A stretch of 64,000 nucleotides of DNA. Source: Pseudomonas sichuanensis. Lineage in GTDB: Bacteria; Pseudomonadota; Gammaproteobacteria; Pseudomonadales; Pseudomonadaceae. The position numbers were made by a program, and so were the translations under genes. This document shows positions 1 through 8,630 of this stretch, piece by piece. A model generated the notes under the pieces. The model was not told the origin of the DNA. It ran no database searches and was given only the letters and a program-made list of their open reading frames with translations. Every line of letters starts with the position of its first letter. Positions within the stretch are counted from its first letter, which is position 1. The stretch is from assembly GCF_003231305.1 (NCBI RefSeq), contig NZ_QKVM01000007.1:62001-126000 (forward strand), in the 5' to 3' direction.

Positions 1-821
1 CGGCGAATGCAGGGGTTGCGACCAAGACCGATGGCGCACGTTCGAGTGCACCCGACCAGATGCAGGACCTGCCCAGCCTCAAGGCAGAGTACGCTCGGCT
101 GCTGACCCGCTACACGCCAGCGCACCCGGATGTGCTGGCGGTCAAGCGCAAGATCGACGCGCTGCAGGCCAGCGGCAGCAAAGCCAACGCCGCCTCGGGC
201 GTGAGCCTCGACGTAGCTCGGGCCCGGGCCAAGCTGGTGGCGGCCCAGGACCGGATTGCCTCGCTGGCCGAGCAGAAACGCCAGCTGAGCAGCAAGATCG
301 AAGGGTACGAAGCGGAAATCCTCCAAGCCCCGCAAGTCGAGCGCGGCCTGGTCACCCTGATGCGTGACCATGACAACGCACGCAAGAAGTACGAAGAGAT
401 CCGCGCCAAGGAAATGGGGGCGAAGATCACCGAAAGCCTGGAGCAGGAAAACAAGGCCGAGCGCTTCGTGCTGCTGGAGCCACCGCTGATGCCGGAGAAA
501 CCGGTAAAACCCAACCGCAAGAAAATCGTCGCACTGGGCCTGGTGCTCGCACCTGCCGGTGGCGGGGCGCTGGTAATGCTGCTTGAGTTGCTCAATCAGC
601 GGGTGCGTGGTGTCGGCGCCCTGGAGAGCGTGCTCGGCCGGCGCGTGCTGGTAGCCGTGCCATTCATCTCCACCCAGGCTGAGCAGGCGCGACGCAAGAA
701 ATGGCGAGCGTGGGGGATCATTGGCGCGTTGGTGATGGCGTTGGTCCTGCTGCTGCTTGTGCATCTCTTCTATATGCCGCTGGATCTACTACTGTTTAAA
801 ACTATGGCGCGGTTTGGCTAG
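1..821 (+). CDS. Wzz/GNVR-type polysaccharide chain-length determinant, C-terminal part
   Basis: The reading frame is open from base 3, so the gene begins upstream of the window and only about 272 codons are visible. The visible part starts with an Ala/Lys/Gln-rich stretch that should form coiled coil (about 170-350). A GNVR-like segment (QAPQVERGL..LMRDHDNARKKYEEI) leads into the proline-rich PPLMPEKPVKPNR motif just before a membrane helix (about 519-585). A second helix lies near 705-775. Wzz/Wzc periplasmic domains end this way; in this family they set chain length at the inner membrane. The ATPase domain is absent and is encoded separately 11 bases downstream, a split Wzc arrangement. 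The short tail after the second helix is unusual for plain Wzz. Confidence 0.85.
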   Translation, partial: ANAGVATKTDGARSSAPDQMQDLPSLKAEYARLLTRYTPAHPDVLAVKRKIDALQASGSKANAASGVSLDVARARAKLVAAQDRIASLAEQKRQLSSKIEGYEAEILQAPQVERGLVTLMRDHDNARKKYEEIRAKEMGAKITESLEQENKAERFVLLEPPLMPEKPVKPNRKKIVALGLVLAPAGGGALVMLLELLNQRVRGVGALESVLGRRVLVAVPFISTQAEQARRKKWRAWGIIGALVMALVLLLLVHLFYMPLDLLLFKTMARFG

Positions 822-832
822 GGAGCGCAGCA

Positions 833-1630
833 ATGGACAGGAATACGCCAGCAATCGGCAAAGGCCTTCATCAGGTTCCACCTACCGAAAAACTGCCGGC
901 ACCGCTGGTTCAGCGAACCGACGTGCTTGGCCCGTTCGACTATGTGCAAACCAAGGTGGTGCCGCTGCGCGCGGAGCACCTTGAGCGCCACCGGATCGTG
1001 GCCTACAACAAGAACTCGAACATGAACTGGGCGTTCGATCTGCTGCGCACCCAGGTGCTGCAGACCATGGAAGAGAACGGCTGGCGCACCCTGGCGATCA
1101 CCTCGCCGACGCCCGCAGCGGGCAAGACGGTGCTGGCGATCAACCTGGCCATGAGCATTGCCCACCACACCAACAAGACCGCACTGCTGGTCGATTTCGA
1201 CCTGCGCCGGCCACGGGTCGGCAGTACCCTTGGCCTGCCGATGGACCGGGCGCTCAATGACCTGCTGGCCGACAAGGCGGGGCTTGAGGAGGTGCTGGTC
1301 AACCCGACGTTGCCACGTTTCGTGGTGCTGCCGACTCGAGAACCGATCCCGATGTCCACCGAGATGTTGTCTTCGGCCAAGGTGGGCAACCTGATCAACG
1401 ATCTGCGCGATCGCTACGAATCGCGTATCTGCATCTTCGATCTGCCGCCTTTGCTCAGCTCGGATGACGCGATCACCGTGCTGCCCAAGATCGACTGTGT
1501 GCTGCTGGTGGTCGCCAATGGCGTGAACAGCAAGAAGGATATCGAAGACTGCCTGTATCACCTGGCCACCGCCAACATGATCGGCGCCGTGTTGAACAAG
1601 GCCGAGCCCGAGACCCGCGACTATTACTGA
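833..1630 (+). CDS. CpsD/Wzc-type BY-kinase-like ATPase
   Basis: This 265-residue cytoplasmic P-loop protein should pair with the preceding Wzz-like membrane protein to control exopolysaccharide polymerisation and export. A Walker A motif is at TPAAGKT (K98-T99), a Walker A' at LLVDFDLRRP (D121, D123) and a Walker B at CIFDLPP (D203). The usual tyrosine cluster at the C-terminus is reduced to the last two residues (RDYY). The first 60 residues, before the typical FDLLRTQV entry to the domain, have no clear assignment. It is 11 bases behind the upstream gene and is followed by a strong terminator at 1654-1687. Known BY-kinases autophosphorylate on C-terminal tyrosines; whether this one does is uncertain. 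Confidence 0.85.
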   Translation: MDRNTPAIGKGLHQVPPTEKLPAPLVQRTDVLGPFDYVQTKVVPLRAEHLERHRIVAYNKNSNMNWAFDLLRTQVLQTMEENGWRTLAITSPTPAAGKTVLAINLAMSIAHHTNKTALLVDFDLRRPRVGSTLGLPMDRALNDLLADKAGLEEVLVNPTLPRFVVLPTREPIPMSTEMLSSAKVGNLINDLRDRYESRICIFDLPPLLSSDDAITVLPKIDCVLLVVANGVNSKKDIEDCLYHLATANMIGAVLNKAEPETRDYY

Positions 1631-1653
1631 GCACAGTTGTGAGCTGTGAGGCG

Positions 1654-1687
1654 TACCCCTGGGGTCAATCCCAGGGGTATTTTTTTT
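1654..1687 (+). terminator. Rho-independent terminator
   Basis: A perfect 10-bp stem (TACCCCTGGG / CCCAGGGGTA) with a 6-base loop is followed on the plus strand by eight T residues. It lies 24 bases after the BY-kinase stop and ends that transcript. The stop codon of the convergent galE gene begins inside the loop, so the hairpin also covers the end of that gene. Confidence 0.9.
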
Positions 1688-2627
1688 CCCAGTTCCAGGC
1701 GTGACGCACGATTGCCTCAAGCGAGCCATAGACCGGTTGCCAGCCGAGCAGCTGCCTGGCCTTGCCGGCATCGGCCACCAGCCGCGGCGGGTCGCCGGCG
1801 CGGCGTGGCGCGTCTTCGACGCGGACCTCACGCCCCGTCACATCGCGCACGGTGTCGATCACATGCTGCACGGAGAAGCCGAGGCCGTTGCCCAGGTTGA
1901 ACGCGGTGCTGGCGCCACCGGCTATCAGATAATCCACTGCCAGCGCATGGGCCGAGGCCAGGTCGGCCACGTGGATATAGTCGCGAATGCAGGTGCCGTC
2001 CGGGGTGTCGTAGTCGCGGCCGAACACGGTGATGGCGGGGCGACGCCCCGAGGCCGCTTGCAGGATTAGTGGGATCAGGTGGGTTTCCGGCTCGTGGCGC
2101 TCGCCGCATTCACCCTCGGGGTCCGCCCCGGCGGCATTGAAGTAACGCAGGCACACCGAGCGCAACCCATAGGCGCGGTCGAAGTCCTGGAGAACCTGTT
2201 CAACCATCCATTTGCTGCAGCCATAGGGGTTGATCGGTGCCTTGGGGTGTTGCTCGTCGATCGGGACATACTGCGGGTCGCCATAAACGGCGGCGGTGGA
2301 AGAGAAGATCAGCCGCCTTACCCCGGCGCGAACCATGGCCTGCAACAGCACCAGGGTCGCCGCCACATTGTTCTGATAGTACCTGCCAGGCTCTGTGACC
2401 GACTCGCCCACCTGGATGAACGAGGCGAAATGGAACACCGCATCGAAGCTGTATTCGGCGAACAGGGCATCCAGTGCAGGTGCATCGGCAATGTCGAGTT
2501 CCACCCATTTGATCTTGGGCCGTGTGGGGGCAAGGTCAGCCACCACCACCTCATGCCCCTCGGCCAGCAAATGCTTGACCATGTGTGAACCGATGTAGCC
2601 TGCACCACCGACAACCAAGAACTTCAT
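1665..2627 (-). CDS. galE: UDP-glucose 4-epimerase
   Basis: This 320-residue short-chain dehydrogenase/reductase interconverts UDP-glucose and UDP-galactose in the cytoplasm and would supply UDP-galactose for the exopolysaccharide. The NAD-binding glycine motif is at the start (VVGGAGYIGSH). The catalytic Ser/Thr is at FSSTAAVYG (about 110-111) and the YxxxK pair is Y135 and K139 in NPYGCSKW. The C-terminal QLLGWQP motif is typical of GalE. Length matches the family. The start has a perfect AGGAGG ribosome site 6 bases upstream. It is convergent with the BY-kinase gene and on the same strand as the glycoside hydrolase and Wzy-like genes. Confidence 0.95.
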   Translation of the reverse strand: MKFLVVGGAGYIGSHMVKHLLAEGHEVVVADLAPTRPKIKWVELDIADAPALDALFAEYSFDAVFHFASFIQVGESVTEPGRYYQNNVAATLVLLQAMVRAGVRRLIFSSTAAVYGDPQYVPIDEQHPKAPINPYGCSKWMVEQVLQDFDRAYGLRSVCLRYFNAAGADPEGECGERHEPETHLIPLILQAASGRRPAITVFGRDYDTPDGTCIRDYIHVADLASAHALAVDYLIAGGASTAFNLGNGLGFSVQHVIDTVRDVTGREVRVEDAPRRAGDPPRLVADAGKARQLLGWQPVYGSLEAIVRHAWNWEKKYPWD

Positions 2628-2721
2628 GCAAACCTCCTGGAAGCTGCTGCCCGTACGGACGTCCCTTCACGGCAACCGGGCGCGCCGGCTGCCGCAACAG
2701 GCCTTTGCAGACTCTAGATGG

Positions 2722-5322
2722 CTATTTGAGGAACAGCCAATTGGACATGTGCTGGCCATCGAAGCGGATGTTGTAGCGCCCATTCTCGTAGGTCGCAGGC
2801 ACCTGCGCTTCTTCCCCTTCGGCATTGCGCGCGAACAGTTTCAAACCTGGCAATGCCTTGACGCTGAGCGTGCCGGCGAGGGGCTCGACATGGAAGGGTG
2901 TCTTGTCATCCTCGCGGGGCACCGCGCGGGTGCCCAGCGAGATCAGCAACGCCTGCGACTGGCTCAATGGCTTGGCATCGAGGCTTTGCACCGCGACGCT
3001 GGCATAGGGGGTCTGCAACTGGACCTGGATGTTGCTCAGTTGGATCGACTGGCCTCCCAGCCAGCCGGTGGCGACCTGGCTCAGGGCGGTGTCGATGGTG
3101 TACAGCCCTGTTTGCCAGTTACGCTTGAGCTCGCCGGTATCACTGGTGGACTCGCTGGCGCTGGCGAGCAACAGCGACTGGTCTGGGTCGTGCAGCACTT
3201 TCGCATCAGCCGGGATCACGCTTGGTTGCAACCACGGCAGCTGGGGTGTGGCAGGCATGGCGATCTGCAGCCGGCCTTTCTCCCAGGCCGTGCGCAGCAG
3301 GGCCGAGCTGTTTGGGCTGATAGCACGGTTGTAGAGGGTCTCGGGCGTGGGCGCGAACACATAGCGGGTGGTGGCCTTGCGCACATCCCCGCGGCGGTAG
3401 AGCAGGGCAGCGGCGGGGAGGGTGGCGAGCATTGCCGGGTCGTTGTAGGCGTGCCAGTTGTCGGCGGTGCGCCAACCTTCGATGAATTTCTGCTGGCTGT
3501 AGGCGTACTGCATCAGCCCGTCCCAGCCTTGGTGGCTGGCGGTGCCGGCGATGTACAGCGGCAGTGAGTGGCGGTCGGGGGTGGGGAAGGGCTCGGCGTT
3601 CCACTCGGTAACCGTCATGGGCTTGCCGACTACCTGGGCCGCCGCGAGCCAGTCGAGCATGCCGTCGCTGGTCAACGGGTTGCGCTCCAGTTGCCCGCCG
3701 CCACCATAGCTGTGGGCGTCGATCACATCACCCGTGGTCAGCGCCGGCAGCGCGCTCAGGCCATTGCCCCCCCAGGTGCTGGTGGTGACGATCGGCACCT
3801 TTACGCCGAGCCCGCGTAGGTGCTGGATCATGTCGATGTCGAAGCGGTGTTCCAGGTCGTTGAGGAACAGCTTCGATGGGCCGGGCAGCCAGGTCATCTG
3901 GATTTCGTCGACATTCAGGTGTTGGCGCTGGGCGAAGGCCTTGGCCTCGTCCTCGAACAGCTTGTAGTGCCTGGGCACGTTCTTGTCTTTCAACAGGGCA
4001 TTGCCAAAGTGCTGGGTGATGTCGTTCTCGTTGGTGATCAGTACTGCGGCGACCGCCGGGTCGTCCTTGTAGGCCAGGCCGGTATACCGGTTGACATGGG
4101 TCAGGTACTGCTCGGCGAAGGCTTTCATGGCCTGCTGCAGGGTGACGTTGACATAGGCGTAGCCCTTGAGCCCTGCGGCGCCGTGGGTCTTGGGCAGTTC
4201 ATCGAAGCCATAGATGTCATCTGCCGGGGTGACCGGGCGCTCCACGTGCAGGTCCAGCCACACATAGATCCCTTCGTCCTTCAGGCTCTTGATCCACAGG
4301 TCGAGCTTGCGCAGCGACTCGGCATTGAGCCGGCGCGTGTCGCGCAGGGTGGTCATGTCGCCGAAGACGTTCGGGCTGACCCAGGGCGAGTCGTGATGAT
4401 GCAGGCGCACCAGGTTGAAGCCCAGGGCCGAGAGGCGCTTGGCCTGCACCTTGATCTCCTCGTCCGGGGTGCCGAACAAGGCGTAGGCCGTCAGGTTGGT
4501 GCCCCAGAAGCGTGCCGGGGAACCATCGGCAAACTGCAACTGCTCGCCTGCAGCCTTGACGAAGCCACGTTTGCCCGCCGGTATTTCCGGCGCGTTGAGA
4601 AACGACAGGTCGACCGGTGACTTGCGCCAGTCGAGCTGGTCATCGGGCCAGCTGGCAGGGTCGGCCAAGCCGAAACGTTCGGTGGGCGTCGGGCCGATGG
4701 CGATGTCGCCACTCACCTGCAGTTGCGCCTTGACCTGCTGGCGACCGGGCTCGATTGCCTCGCTATAGAAGAACGCCCGAACTTCGCTGGGATTGCCGCG
4801 TTCGAAGTACACCTTGGCCAACGCCGGCTCGAAGCGCATCTCCAGGCGGCGCCCCTGCGCATCATTGCCCCATGACCAGCCGCGATTGCCGGGTAACAGT
4901 TGCGGGGCGCCCATCTCCCCGGCGACCAGTGCCGGGTCGAACTGGAAGACCATGCCGCCACCCATCACCTTGGTCTTGCGGCTATGGGCATCCAGGTCGA
5001 AGTTCCAGGCCAGGGTGCGTTCGCCGGGCCTGCTGATGTCCGCCTTGAGGTCAAAGTCCAGGTCTTTGTTCTTGCCCAACAGGGTGTAGCGGTAGGGTGC
5101 GTTGACCTTGAGCGCGGCGTAGAAACCGGTCCAGTCCCAGTCAGCGCCCCAGAAATCGAACTTGGCGACCATCGCCGGCCCTCCGCCGCGGGTCACGGTC
5201 GGCAAGCCGTTCTGTTCCTCTACCTTGACGGTCCAGGCCGCAGCCTGTGCTGCACACGGCAGAATCATCAGGCCAGCAAGGAGCGAAACCCGCAGGAACG
5301 GGCGCAGTGCAGATGACTTCAT
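2722..5322 (-). CDS. Secreted clan GH-A-like glycoside hydrolase of the exopolysaccharide locus
   Basis: An 866-residue protein with a clear Sec signal peptide (hydrophobic core RVSLLAGLMILPCAAQA, cleavage near residue 28). Residues about 30-240 look beta-rich and carbohydrate-binding-like. From about 265 a TIM-barrel hydrolase follows (RFWGTNL, FNLVRLHHHD, YVWLDLHVE). The likely acid/base is E432 in LITNEND and the likely nucleophile is E573 in VTEWN, the Asn-Glu and Glu pattern of clan GH-A. A beta-rich tail of some 200 residues ends the protein. The start is 5 bases from the stop of the Wzy-like gene, so the two form an operon. It probably trims or edits the polymer in the periplasm. Substrate and exact GH family are not determined. 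Confidence 0.8.
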   Translation of the reverse strand: MKSSALRPFLRVSLLAGLMILPCAAQAAAWTVKVEEQNGLPTVTRGGGPAMVAKFDFWGADWDWTGFYAALKVNAPYRYTLLGKNKDLDFDLKADISRPGERTLAWNFDLDAHSRKTKVMGGGMVFQFDPALVAGEMGAPQLLPGNRGWSWGNDAQGRRLEMRFEPALAKVYFERGNPSEVRAFFYSEAIEPGRQQVKAQLQVSGDIAIGPTPTERFGLADPASWPDDQLDWRKSPVDLSFLNAPEIPAGKRGFVKAAGEQLQFADGSPARFWGTNLTAYALFGTPDEEIKVQAKRLSALGFNLVRLHHHDSPWVSPNVFGDMTTLRDTRRLNAESLRKLDLWIKSLKDEGIYVWLDLHVERPVTPADDIYGFDELPKTHGAAGLKGYAYVNVTLQQAMKAFAEQYLTHVNRYTGLAYKDDPAVAAVLITNENDITQHFGNALLKDKNVPRHYKLFEDEAKAFAQRQHLNVDEIQMTWLPGPSKLFLNDLEHRFDIDMIQHLRGLGVKVPIVTTSTWGGNGLSALPALTTGDVIDAHSYGGGGQLERNPLTSDGMLDWLAAAQVVGKPMTVTEWNAEPFPTPDRHSLPLYIAGTASHQGWDGLMQYAYSQQKFIEGWRTADNWHAYNDPAMLATLPAAALLYRRGDVRKATTRYVFAPTPETLYNRAISPNSSALLRTAWEKGRLQIAMPATPQLPWLQPSVIPADAKVLHDPDQSLLLASASESTSDTGELKRNWQTGLYTIDTALSQVATGWLGGQSIQLSNIQVQLQTPYASVAVQSLDAKPLSQSQALLISLGTRAVPREDDKTPFHVEPLAGTLSVKALPGLKLFARNAEGEEAQVPATYENGRYNIRFDGQHMSNWLFLK

Positions 5323-5327
5323 TGTCG

Positions 5328-6854
5328 TTACCTGGGTTGGAGGCCACGTTGGGCAATGGTTGCGGGCTGGGCTGCACGAAGCCTGCGGACCATCTGCATG
5401 TAGGCCACGCTCAACCCGGCAACGGACCAGTACACCACGGGGATCACCGTGATGCTGCTGACGGTGAAGATGATCACCAGGATGCCCACCAGGGTGGCCA
5501 GCAGCGCCCGCCCCAGTTGGCGTTGTTCGTCATCCTTGTTCGGGAATGCCAGCATGGCCTTGCGCACCCCCCGCAGCACGCAGAGGAAGAACGCCACGAA
5601 CAGCCCCAGGCCCACCAGGCCAACCCTCAGCGCAAGGTTGAGGTAGGTGTTGACGATGTCGATGATGCCGTCGCCCTGGATCATCGACTGCATTTCCGGG
5701 GTGTTACGAAAATCGAACGAGCCGAACAGCGGGTTGCGCTGGATGACGATCCACGAGTTGTCGAGCAGGCGCTCGCGGTAGGTGATGTTCTCTTTTTCCA
5801 GGTTGCCGATGAACGGCAGCATGTCGAGCACCTTCTCGCCCCCCGGCACCACGGTCAGCAGCGGGATGGCCAGCACGCCGGCGACGGCCAGCAGGCTGAG
5901 GCGCTTGACCGCGCCCTTGCCGGTGGCGATGAACACGGCGACGATGATCGCCGCGCCGATCCATGGGCCGCGCGACAGTGGCGCGACCAGCCCGGCCGCC
6001 AGCAACAGCGCGCCCATGGCACGTTGCAAGGGGCTGCGCACATAGCCCTGGACGAACAGGAACAGGCCGATCGCAACGCTGATCACATAGCCCAGGGCGA
6101 TGGCCTGGCCGGTGGTGACGCTGGCGCGCAGCGAGCCGCCGCGGCTCAGGTAGCTGGCCATGCTCCACTGCACACCCATGGCCTCGAGCAGGGCGTTGTA
6201 CAGCAGCCAATGGCGGACGAACTCGGCCACGCCGATCAGCGCCAGGACAAAGCCGGCCAGCACGAAGGCCAGCATGGCGTCCTTGAAGTCGCTGACCTGG
6301 CGCAGGGCACGGCTGGCCACGTAGTACGGCAGGAACACATCGATATACAGGTACAGCGCCTGGCGCAGGGTGTCGGTGAGGGTGGTTTCGCGCAGGTACA
6401 GCGCGCCTATCAAAACAATGCTGGCGGCCAGCAGGCGATCGGGCCAGAGACGCCCGAAACCAGGTGTGTCGGCCTGCCTGCGCAAGGCCAGGGCTGCGGG
6501 CAGCAACACGCACAGGGTCAGCAGGCGGACGTGGTTCAGGTCGAACAGGTAGTTGATCACCCCGAAGCCGGGTATCGGCACCGTGGCAGGGGGCATCACG
6601 AACAGCAGCATGAAGAACAGCGCCATGATGTTGCGCTCGCGCCGTCCCGCCAGGTACATGATGACCGCCGCAGCCCCGGCGTATACCCAGAAGCTGTACG
6701 AGACGAAGGCCAGCAGCGTCAGGGCGAACCACAGGTTGCGTCGCCGCTTGAAATCGCGCTCGGGAATCAGGTCGCTGGCGGGGCCGCGTGCAAGCACGAA
6801 CACCACGGTGGCGAGGAACAGAATGACGATCAGCGCACGAAAATGTTCAGGCAT
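5328..6854 (-). CDS. O-antigen ligase/Wzy-like polysaccharide polymerase
   Basis: A very hydrophobic protein of about 508 residues with ten or more predicted membrane helices. A large periplasmic loop follows LSRGPWIG and contains the RERLLDNSWIVIQRNPLFG motif, the typical core of the Wzy_C/O-antigen ligase domain. In this family it polymerises or transfers lipid-linked repeat units at the outer face of the inner membrane, and it is the only polymerase candidate in this locus. The start chosen is the ATG at 6854; a GTG four codons upstream (6866) is also possible and neither has a strong ribosome site. It is divergent from the flippase gene and followed after 5 bases by the glycoside hydrolase. 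Confidence 0.85.
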   Translation of the reverse strand: MPEHFRALIVILFLATVVFVLARGPASDLIPERDFKRRRNLWFALTLLAFVSYSFWVYAGAAAVIMYLAGRRERNIMALFFMLLFVMPPATVPIPGFGVINYLFDLNHVRLLTLCVLLPAALALRRQADTPGFGRLWPDRLLAASIVLIGALYLRETTLTDTLRQALYLYIDVFLPYYVASRALRQVSDFKDAMLAFVLAGFVLALIGVAEFVRHWLLYNALLEAMGVQWSMASYLSRGGSLRASVTTGQAIALGYVISVAIGLFLFVQGYVRSPLQRAMGALLLAAGLVAPLSRGPWIGAAIIVAVFIATGKGAVKRLSLLAVAGVLAIPLLTVVPGGEKVLDMLPFIGNLEKENITYRERLLDNSWIVIQRNPLFGSFDFRNTPEMQSMIQGDGIIDIVNTYLNLALRVGLVGLGLFVAFFLCVLRGVRKAMLAFPNKDDEQRQLGRALLATLVGILVIIFTVSSITVIPVVYWSVAGLSVAYMQMVRRLRAAQPATIAQRGLQPR

Positions 6855-6866
6855 TGGCAACGGCAC

Positions 6867-6949
6867 CTATCCGCTGGTGGAGGACGGCTAGCATCATGGC
6901 TAATTGAAACTATAGTGACTTCTTAGACATCCAGTCAGGGATTGAAGCC
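6867..6949. promoter_or_regulatory. Divergent promoter region between polymerase and flippase genes
   Basis: This 83-base gap separates the divergent Wzy/hydrolase and flippase operons. It is AT-richer than its surroundings around 6898-6932 (a run containing AATTGAAACTATAGTGACTT), where promoters in both directions would be expected. No specific operator can be assigned. Confidence 0.4.
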
Positions 6950-8326
6950 ATGCCGTCTGTTGAAGTGTCTGCATCGGTGAGTCTTCGCAAGCGTGCACTA
7001 GGGGCCGGGGCATGGAACCTGGTGTCGTTGATTGCGTCGCAGGTGATGCGCCTGGGCGGCAACCTGATCATGGCCCGTTTGCTGCTACCGGAAATGTTCG
7101 GGGTGATGGTCATCGCCACCACCGTTTCGGTACTCCTTCACTTGCTCTCCGATGTGGGCCTGCGGCAGAACATCATCCAGAGCCACCGTGGCGACGACCC
7201 GCTGTTTCTCAATACGGCCTGGAGCGTGCAGATCGTCCGTGGTTTCGTGCTCTTCGCGCTGACCTTGCTGCTGGCCCTGGCGGCCTGGTTCGCCCAGTTG
7301 GGCAACCTGTGGCCGGCAGACTCCACCTATGCTGCGCCCGAGCTGCCACTGGTGCTGGCGGTGACCGGTGTTTCGGCGGTGATCTACGGTTTCCAGTCAA
7401 CCAACATAGATGTGGCGGTGCGCACTTTCCAGCAGAAGCGCGTGGTCCTGGTGGAACTGGCATCGCAGGTCGTCGGGTTGGTCGTCATGCTGGTGATCGG
7501 TTACTTCACCCGTTCCATCTGGTCGCTGGTGATTGCCGGCCTGGCGGGCGCCCTGACCGGCACGCTGCTGGGCCACCTGGTGTTCCAGGGCCCGAAAAAC
7601 CGCCTGCAATGGGATCGCAGCGCACTGAACGAACTGGTGGTGTTCGGCCGCTGGATCCTGTTGTCCTCTATCGTTGGCGTGCTGGCCATGTACGGCGACC
7701 GCATGTGGTTCGGCGCCAGCATGAGCGCTGCGGAGCTTGGGGTGTATTCGATCGCCGTGCTGATTCTCGGTTCGCTGCAGACCGGCTTGTTGAAACTGGT
7801 CGGCACGGTGGCGCTGCCAGCGTTCAGCGAGGCCGCCAGGGCCGGTGACCATGAACGGCTCAGGGCGCTGTATTACCGTTTCAGGCTGCTGGTGGACCTG
7901 GCCATGCTGTTCACCTGTGGCGTATTCATCACCGCCAGCCCACTGCTGATCGGCTGGATGTACGACGAGCGCTATGTCGCCGCAGGCACTATGCTCAGCA
8001 TTCTGTCGCTGTCGTTCTTTACGCTGCGCTACACCCTGGCGCATCAAATCTGGATCGCCCAAGGGCTGACCAAGTACCAGGCCATGGACAACATCATCCG
8101 CCTCGTTGCGCTGTGGCTGGGGTTGCCGTTGTTGCTGGCCATCGGTGGCGTGCAATGGGCAATCTGGGGGGTTGCCCTGCACACGTTCCCGACCTTGGTG
8201 CTGATTGTGTATGTCAATCGCAAGCTCGGTATCTTCAGTATCAGGCGCGAGCTCATGGTGTTGCCGATGATCGCCGTCGGTGCGCTGTTCGGTGAGTTGG
8301 CAACGCGTTTCTTCAACTGGCTTTGA
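6950..8326 (+). CDS. Wzx-like oligosaccharide flippase
   Basis: This 458-residue membrane protein of the MOP/polysaccharide-transport superfamily would flip undecaprenyl-pyrophosphate-linked repeat units across the inner membrane. The N-terminal pattern KRALGAGAWNLVSLIASQ and the following ARLLLPEMFGVMV are typical of PF13440-like flippases. About 12-14 hydrophobic segments run through the whole length, which matches the family. It opens the long plus-strand operon that carries all the glycosyltransferases. Confidence 0.88.
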   Translation: MPSVEVSASVSLRKRALGAGAWNLVSLIASQVMRLGGNLIMARLLLPEMFGVMVIATTVSVLLHLLSDVGLRQNIIQSHRGDDPLFLNTAWSVQIVRGFVLFALTLLLALAAWFAQLGNLWPADSTYAAPELPLVLAVTGVSAVIYGFQSTNIDVAVRTFQQKRVVLVELASQVVGLVVMLVIGYFTRSIWSLVIAGLAGALTGTLLGHLVFQGPKNRLQWDRSALNELVVFGRWILLSSIVGVLAMYGDRMWFGASMSAAELGVYSIAVLILGSLQTGLLKLVGTVALPAFSEAARAGDHERLRALYYRFRLLVDLAMLFTCGVFITASPLLIGWMYDERYVAAGTMLSILSLSFFTLRYTLAHQIWIAQGLTKYQAMDNIIRLVALWLGLPLLLAIGGVQWAIWGVALHTFPTLVLIVYVNRKLGIFSIRRELMVLPMIAVGALFGELATRFFNWL

Positions 8327-8411
8327 ACCCCTTGCAATAACGCGCGGTGCCCAGGCGTCGGCGACAGCGGTTTACCTGGTTTTGGCACAACAATGGTGGG
8401 GGCTGGGGATC

Positions 8412-8630
8412 ATGGGCAAGCTTCTGTTCTTTACGCAGCTGTCGGGGCGCAGGGTGTTCCTGCGTAACTGTGCCGTACTGGGTATCGGCGCTGTGGCGTT
8501 CGGCAAGACGGTGGCCGAAGGGCCTGTCACCCTTCCCGCTGATCCTGTCGGCAGCAGTGCCCCGGGCGGGTTCGTGGTCATCAACGGCTGGGTCCTGCCT
8601 TCGAGCTATTTCAGGGACGGGCAGGCATGA
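8412..8630 (+). CDS. Small Tat-signal protein coupled to the GMC oxidoreductase
   Basis: A 72-residue ORF overlapping the next gene by 4 bases (ATGA), a sign of translational coupling. Residues 12-19 read GRRVFLRN, a close match to the twin-arginine consensus, followed by a hydrophobic stretch (CAVLGIGAVAFG). About 40 residues follow, ending GWVLPSSYF. It resembles a much-shortened version of the Tat-exported small subunits that accompany some flavin dehydrogenases, but I do not recognise the family. The start at 8412 follows a G-rich stretch; an upstream in-frame start inside the flippase gene (8280) would bury the Tat motif. It may escort the signal-less oxidoreductase through the Tat pathway; this is inference. 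Confidence 0.6.
   Translation: MGKLLFFTQLSGRRVFLRNCAVLGIGAVAFGKTVAEGPVTLPADPVGSSAPGGFVVINGWVLPSSYFRDGQA

Noticed and set aside
5247..6926. A 559-codon plus-strand frame opposite the hydrolase and Wzy-like genes
   Set aside because: It has low-complexity Gln/His/Gly composition and no family pattern. The opposite strand holds two well-supported genes, so this is a GC-rich shadow frame.
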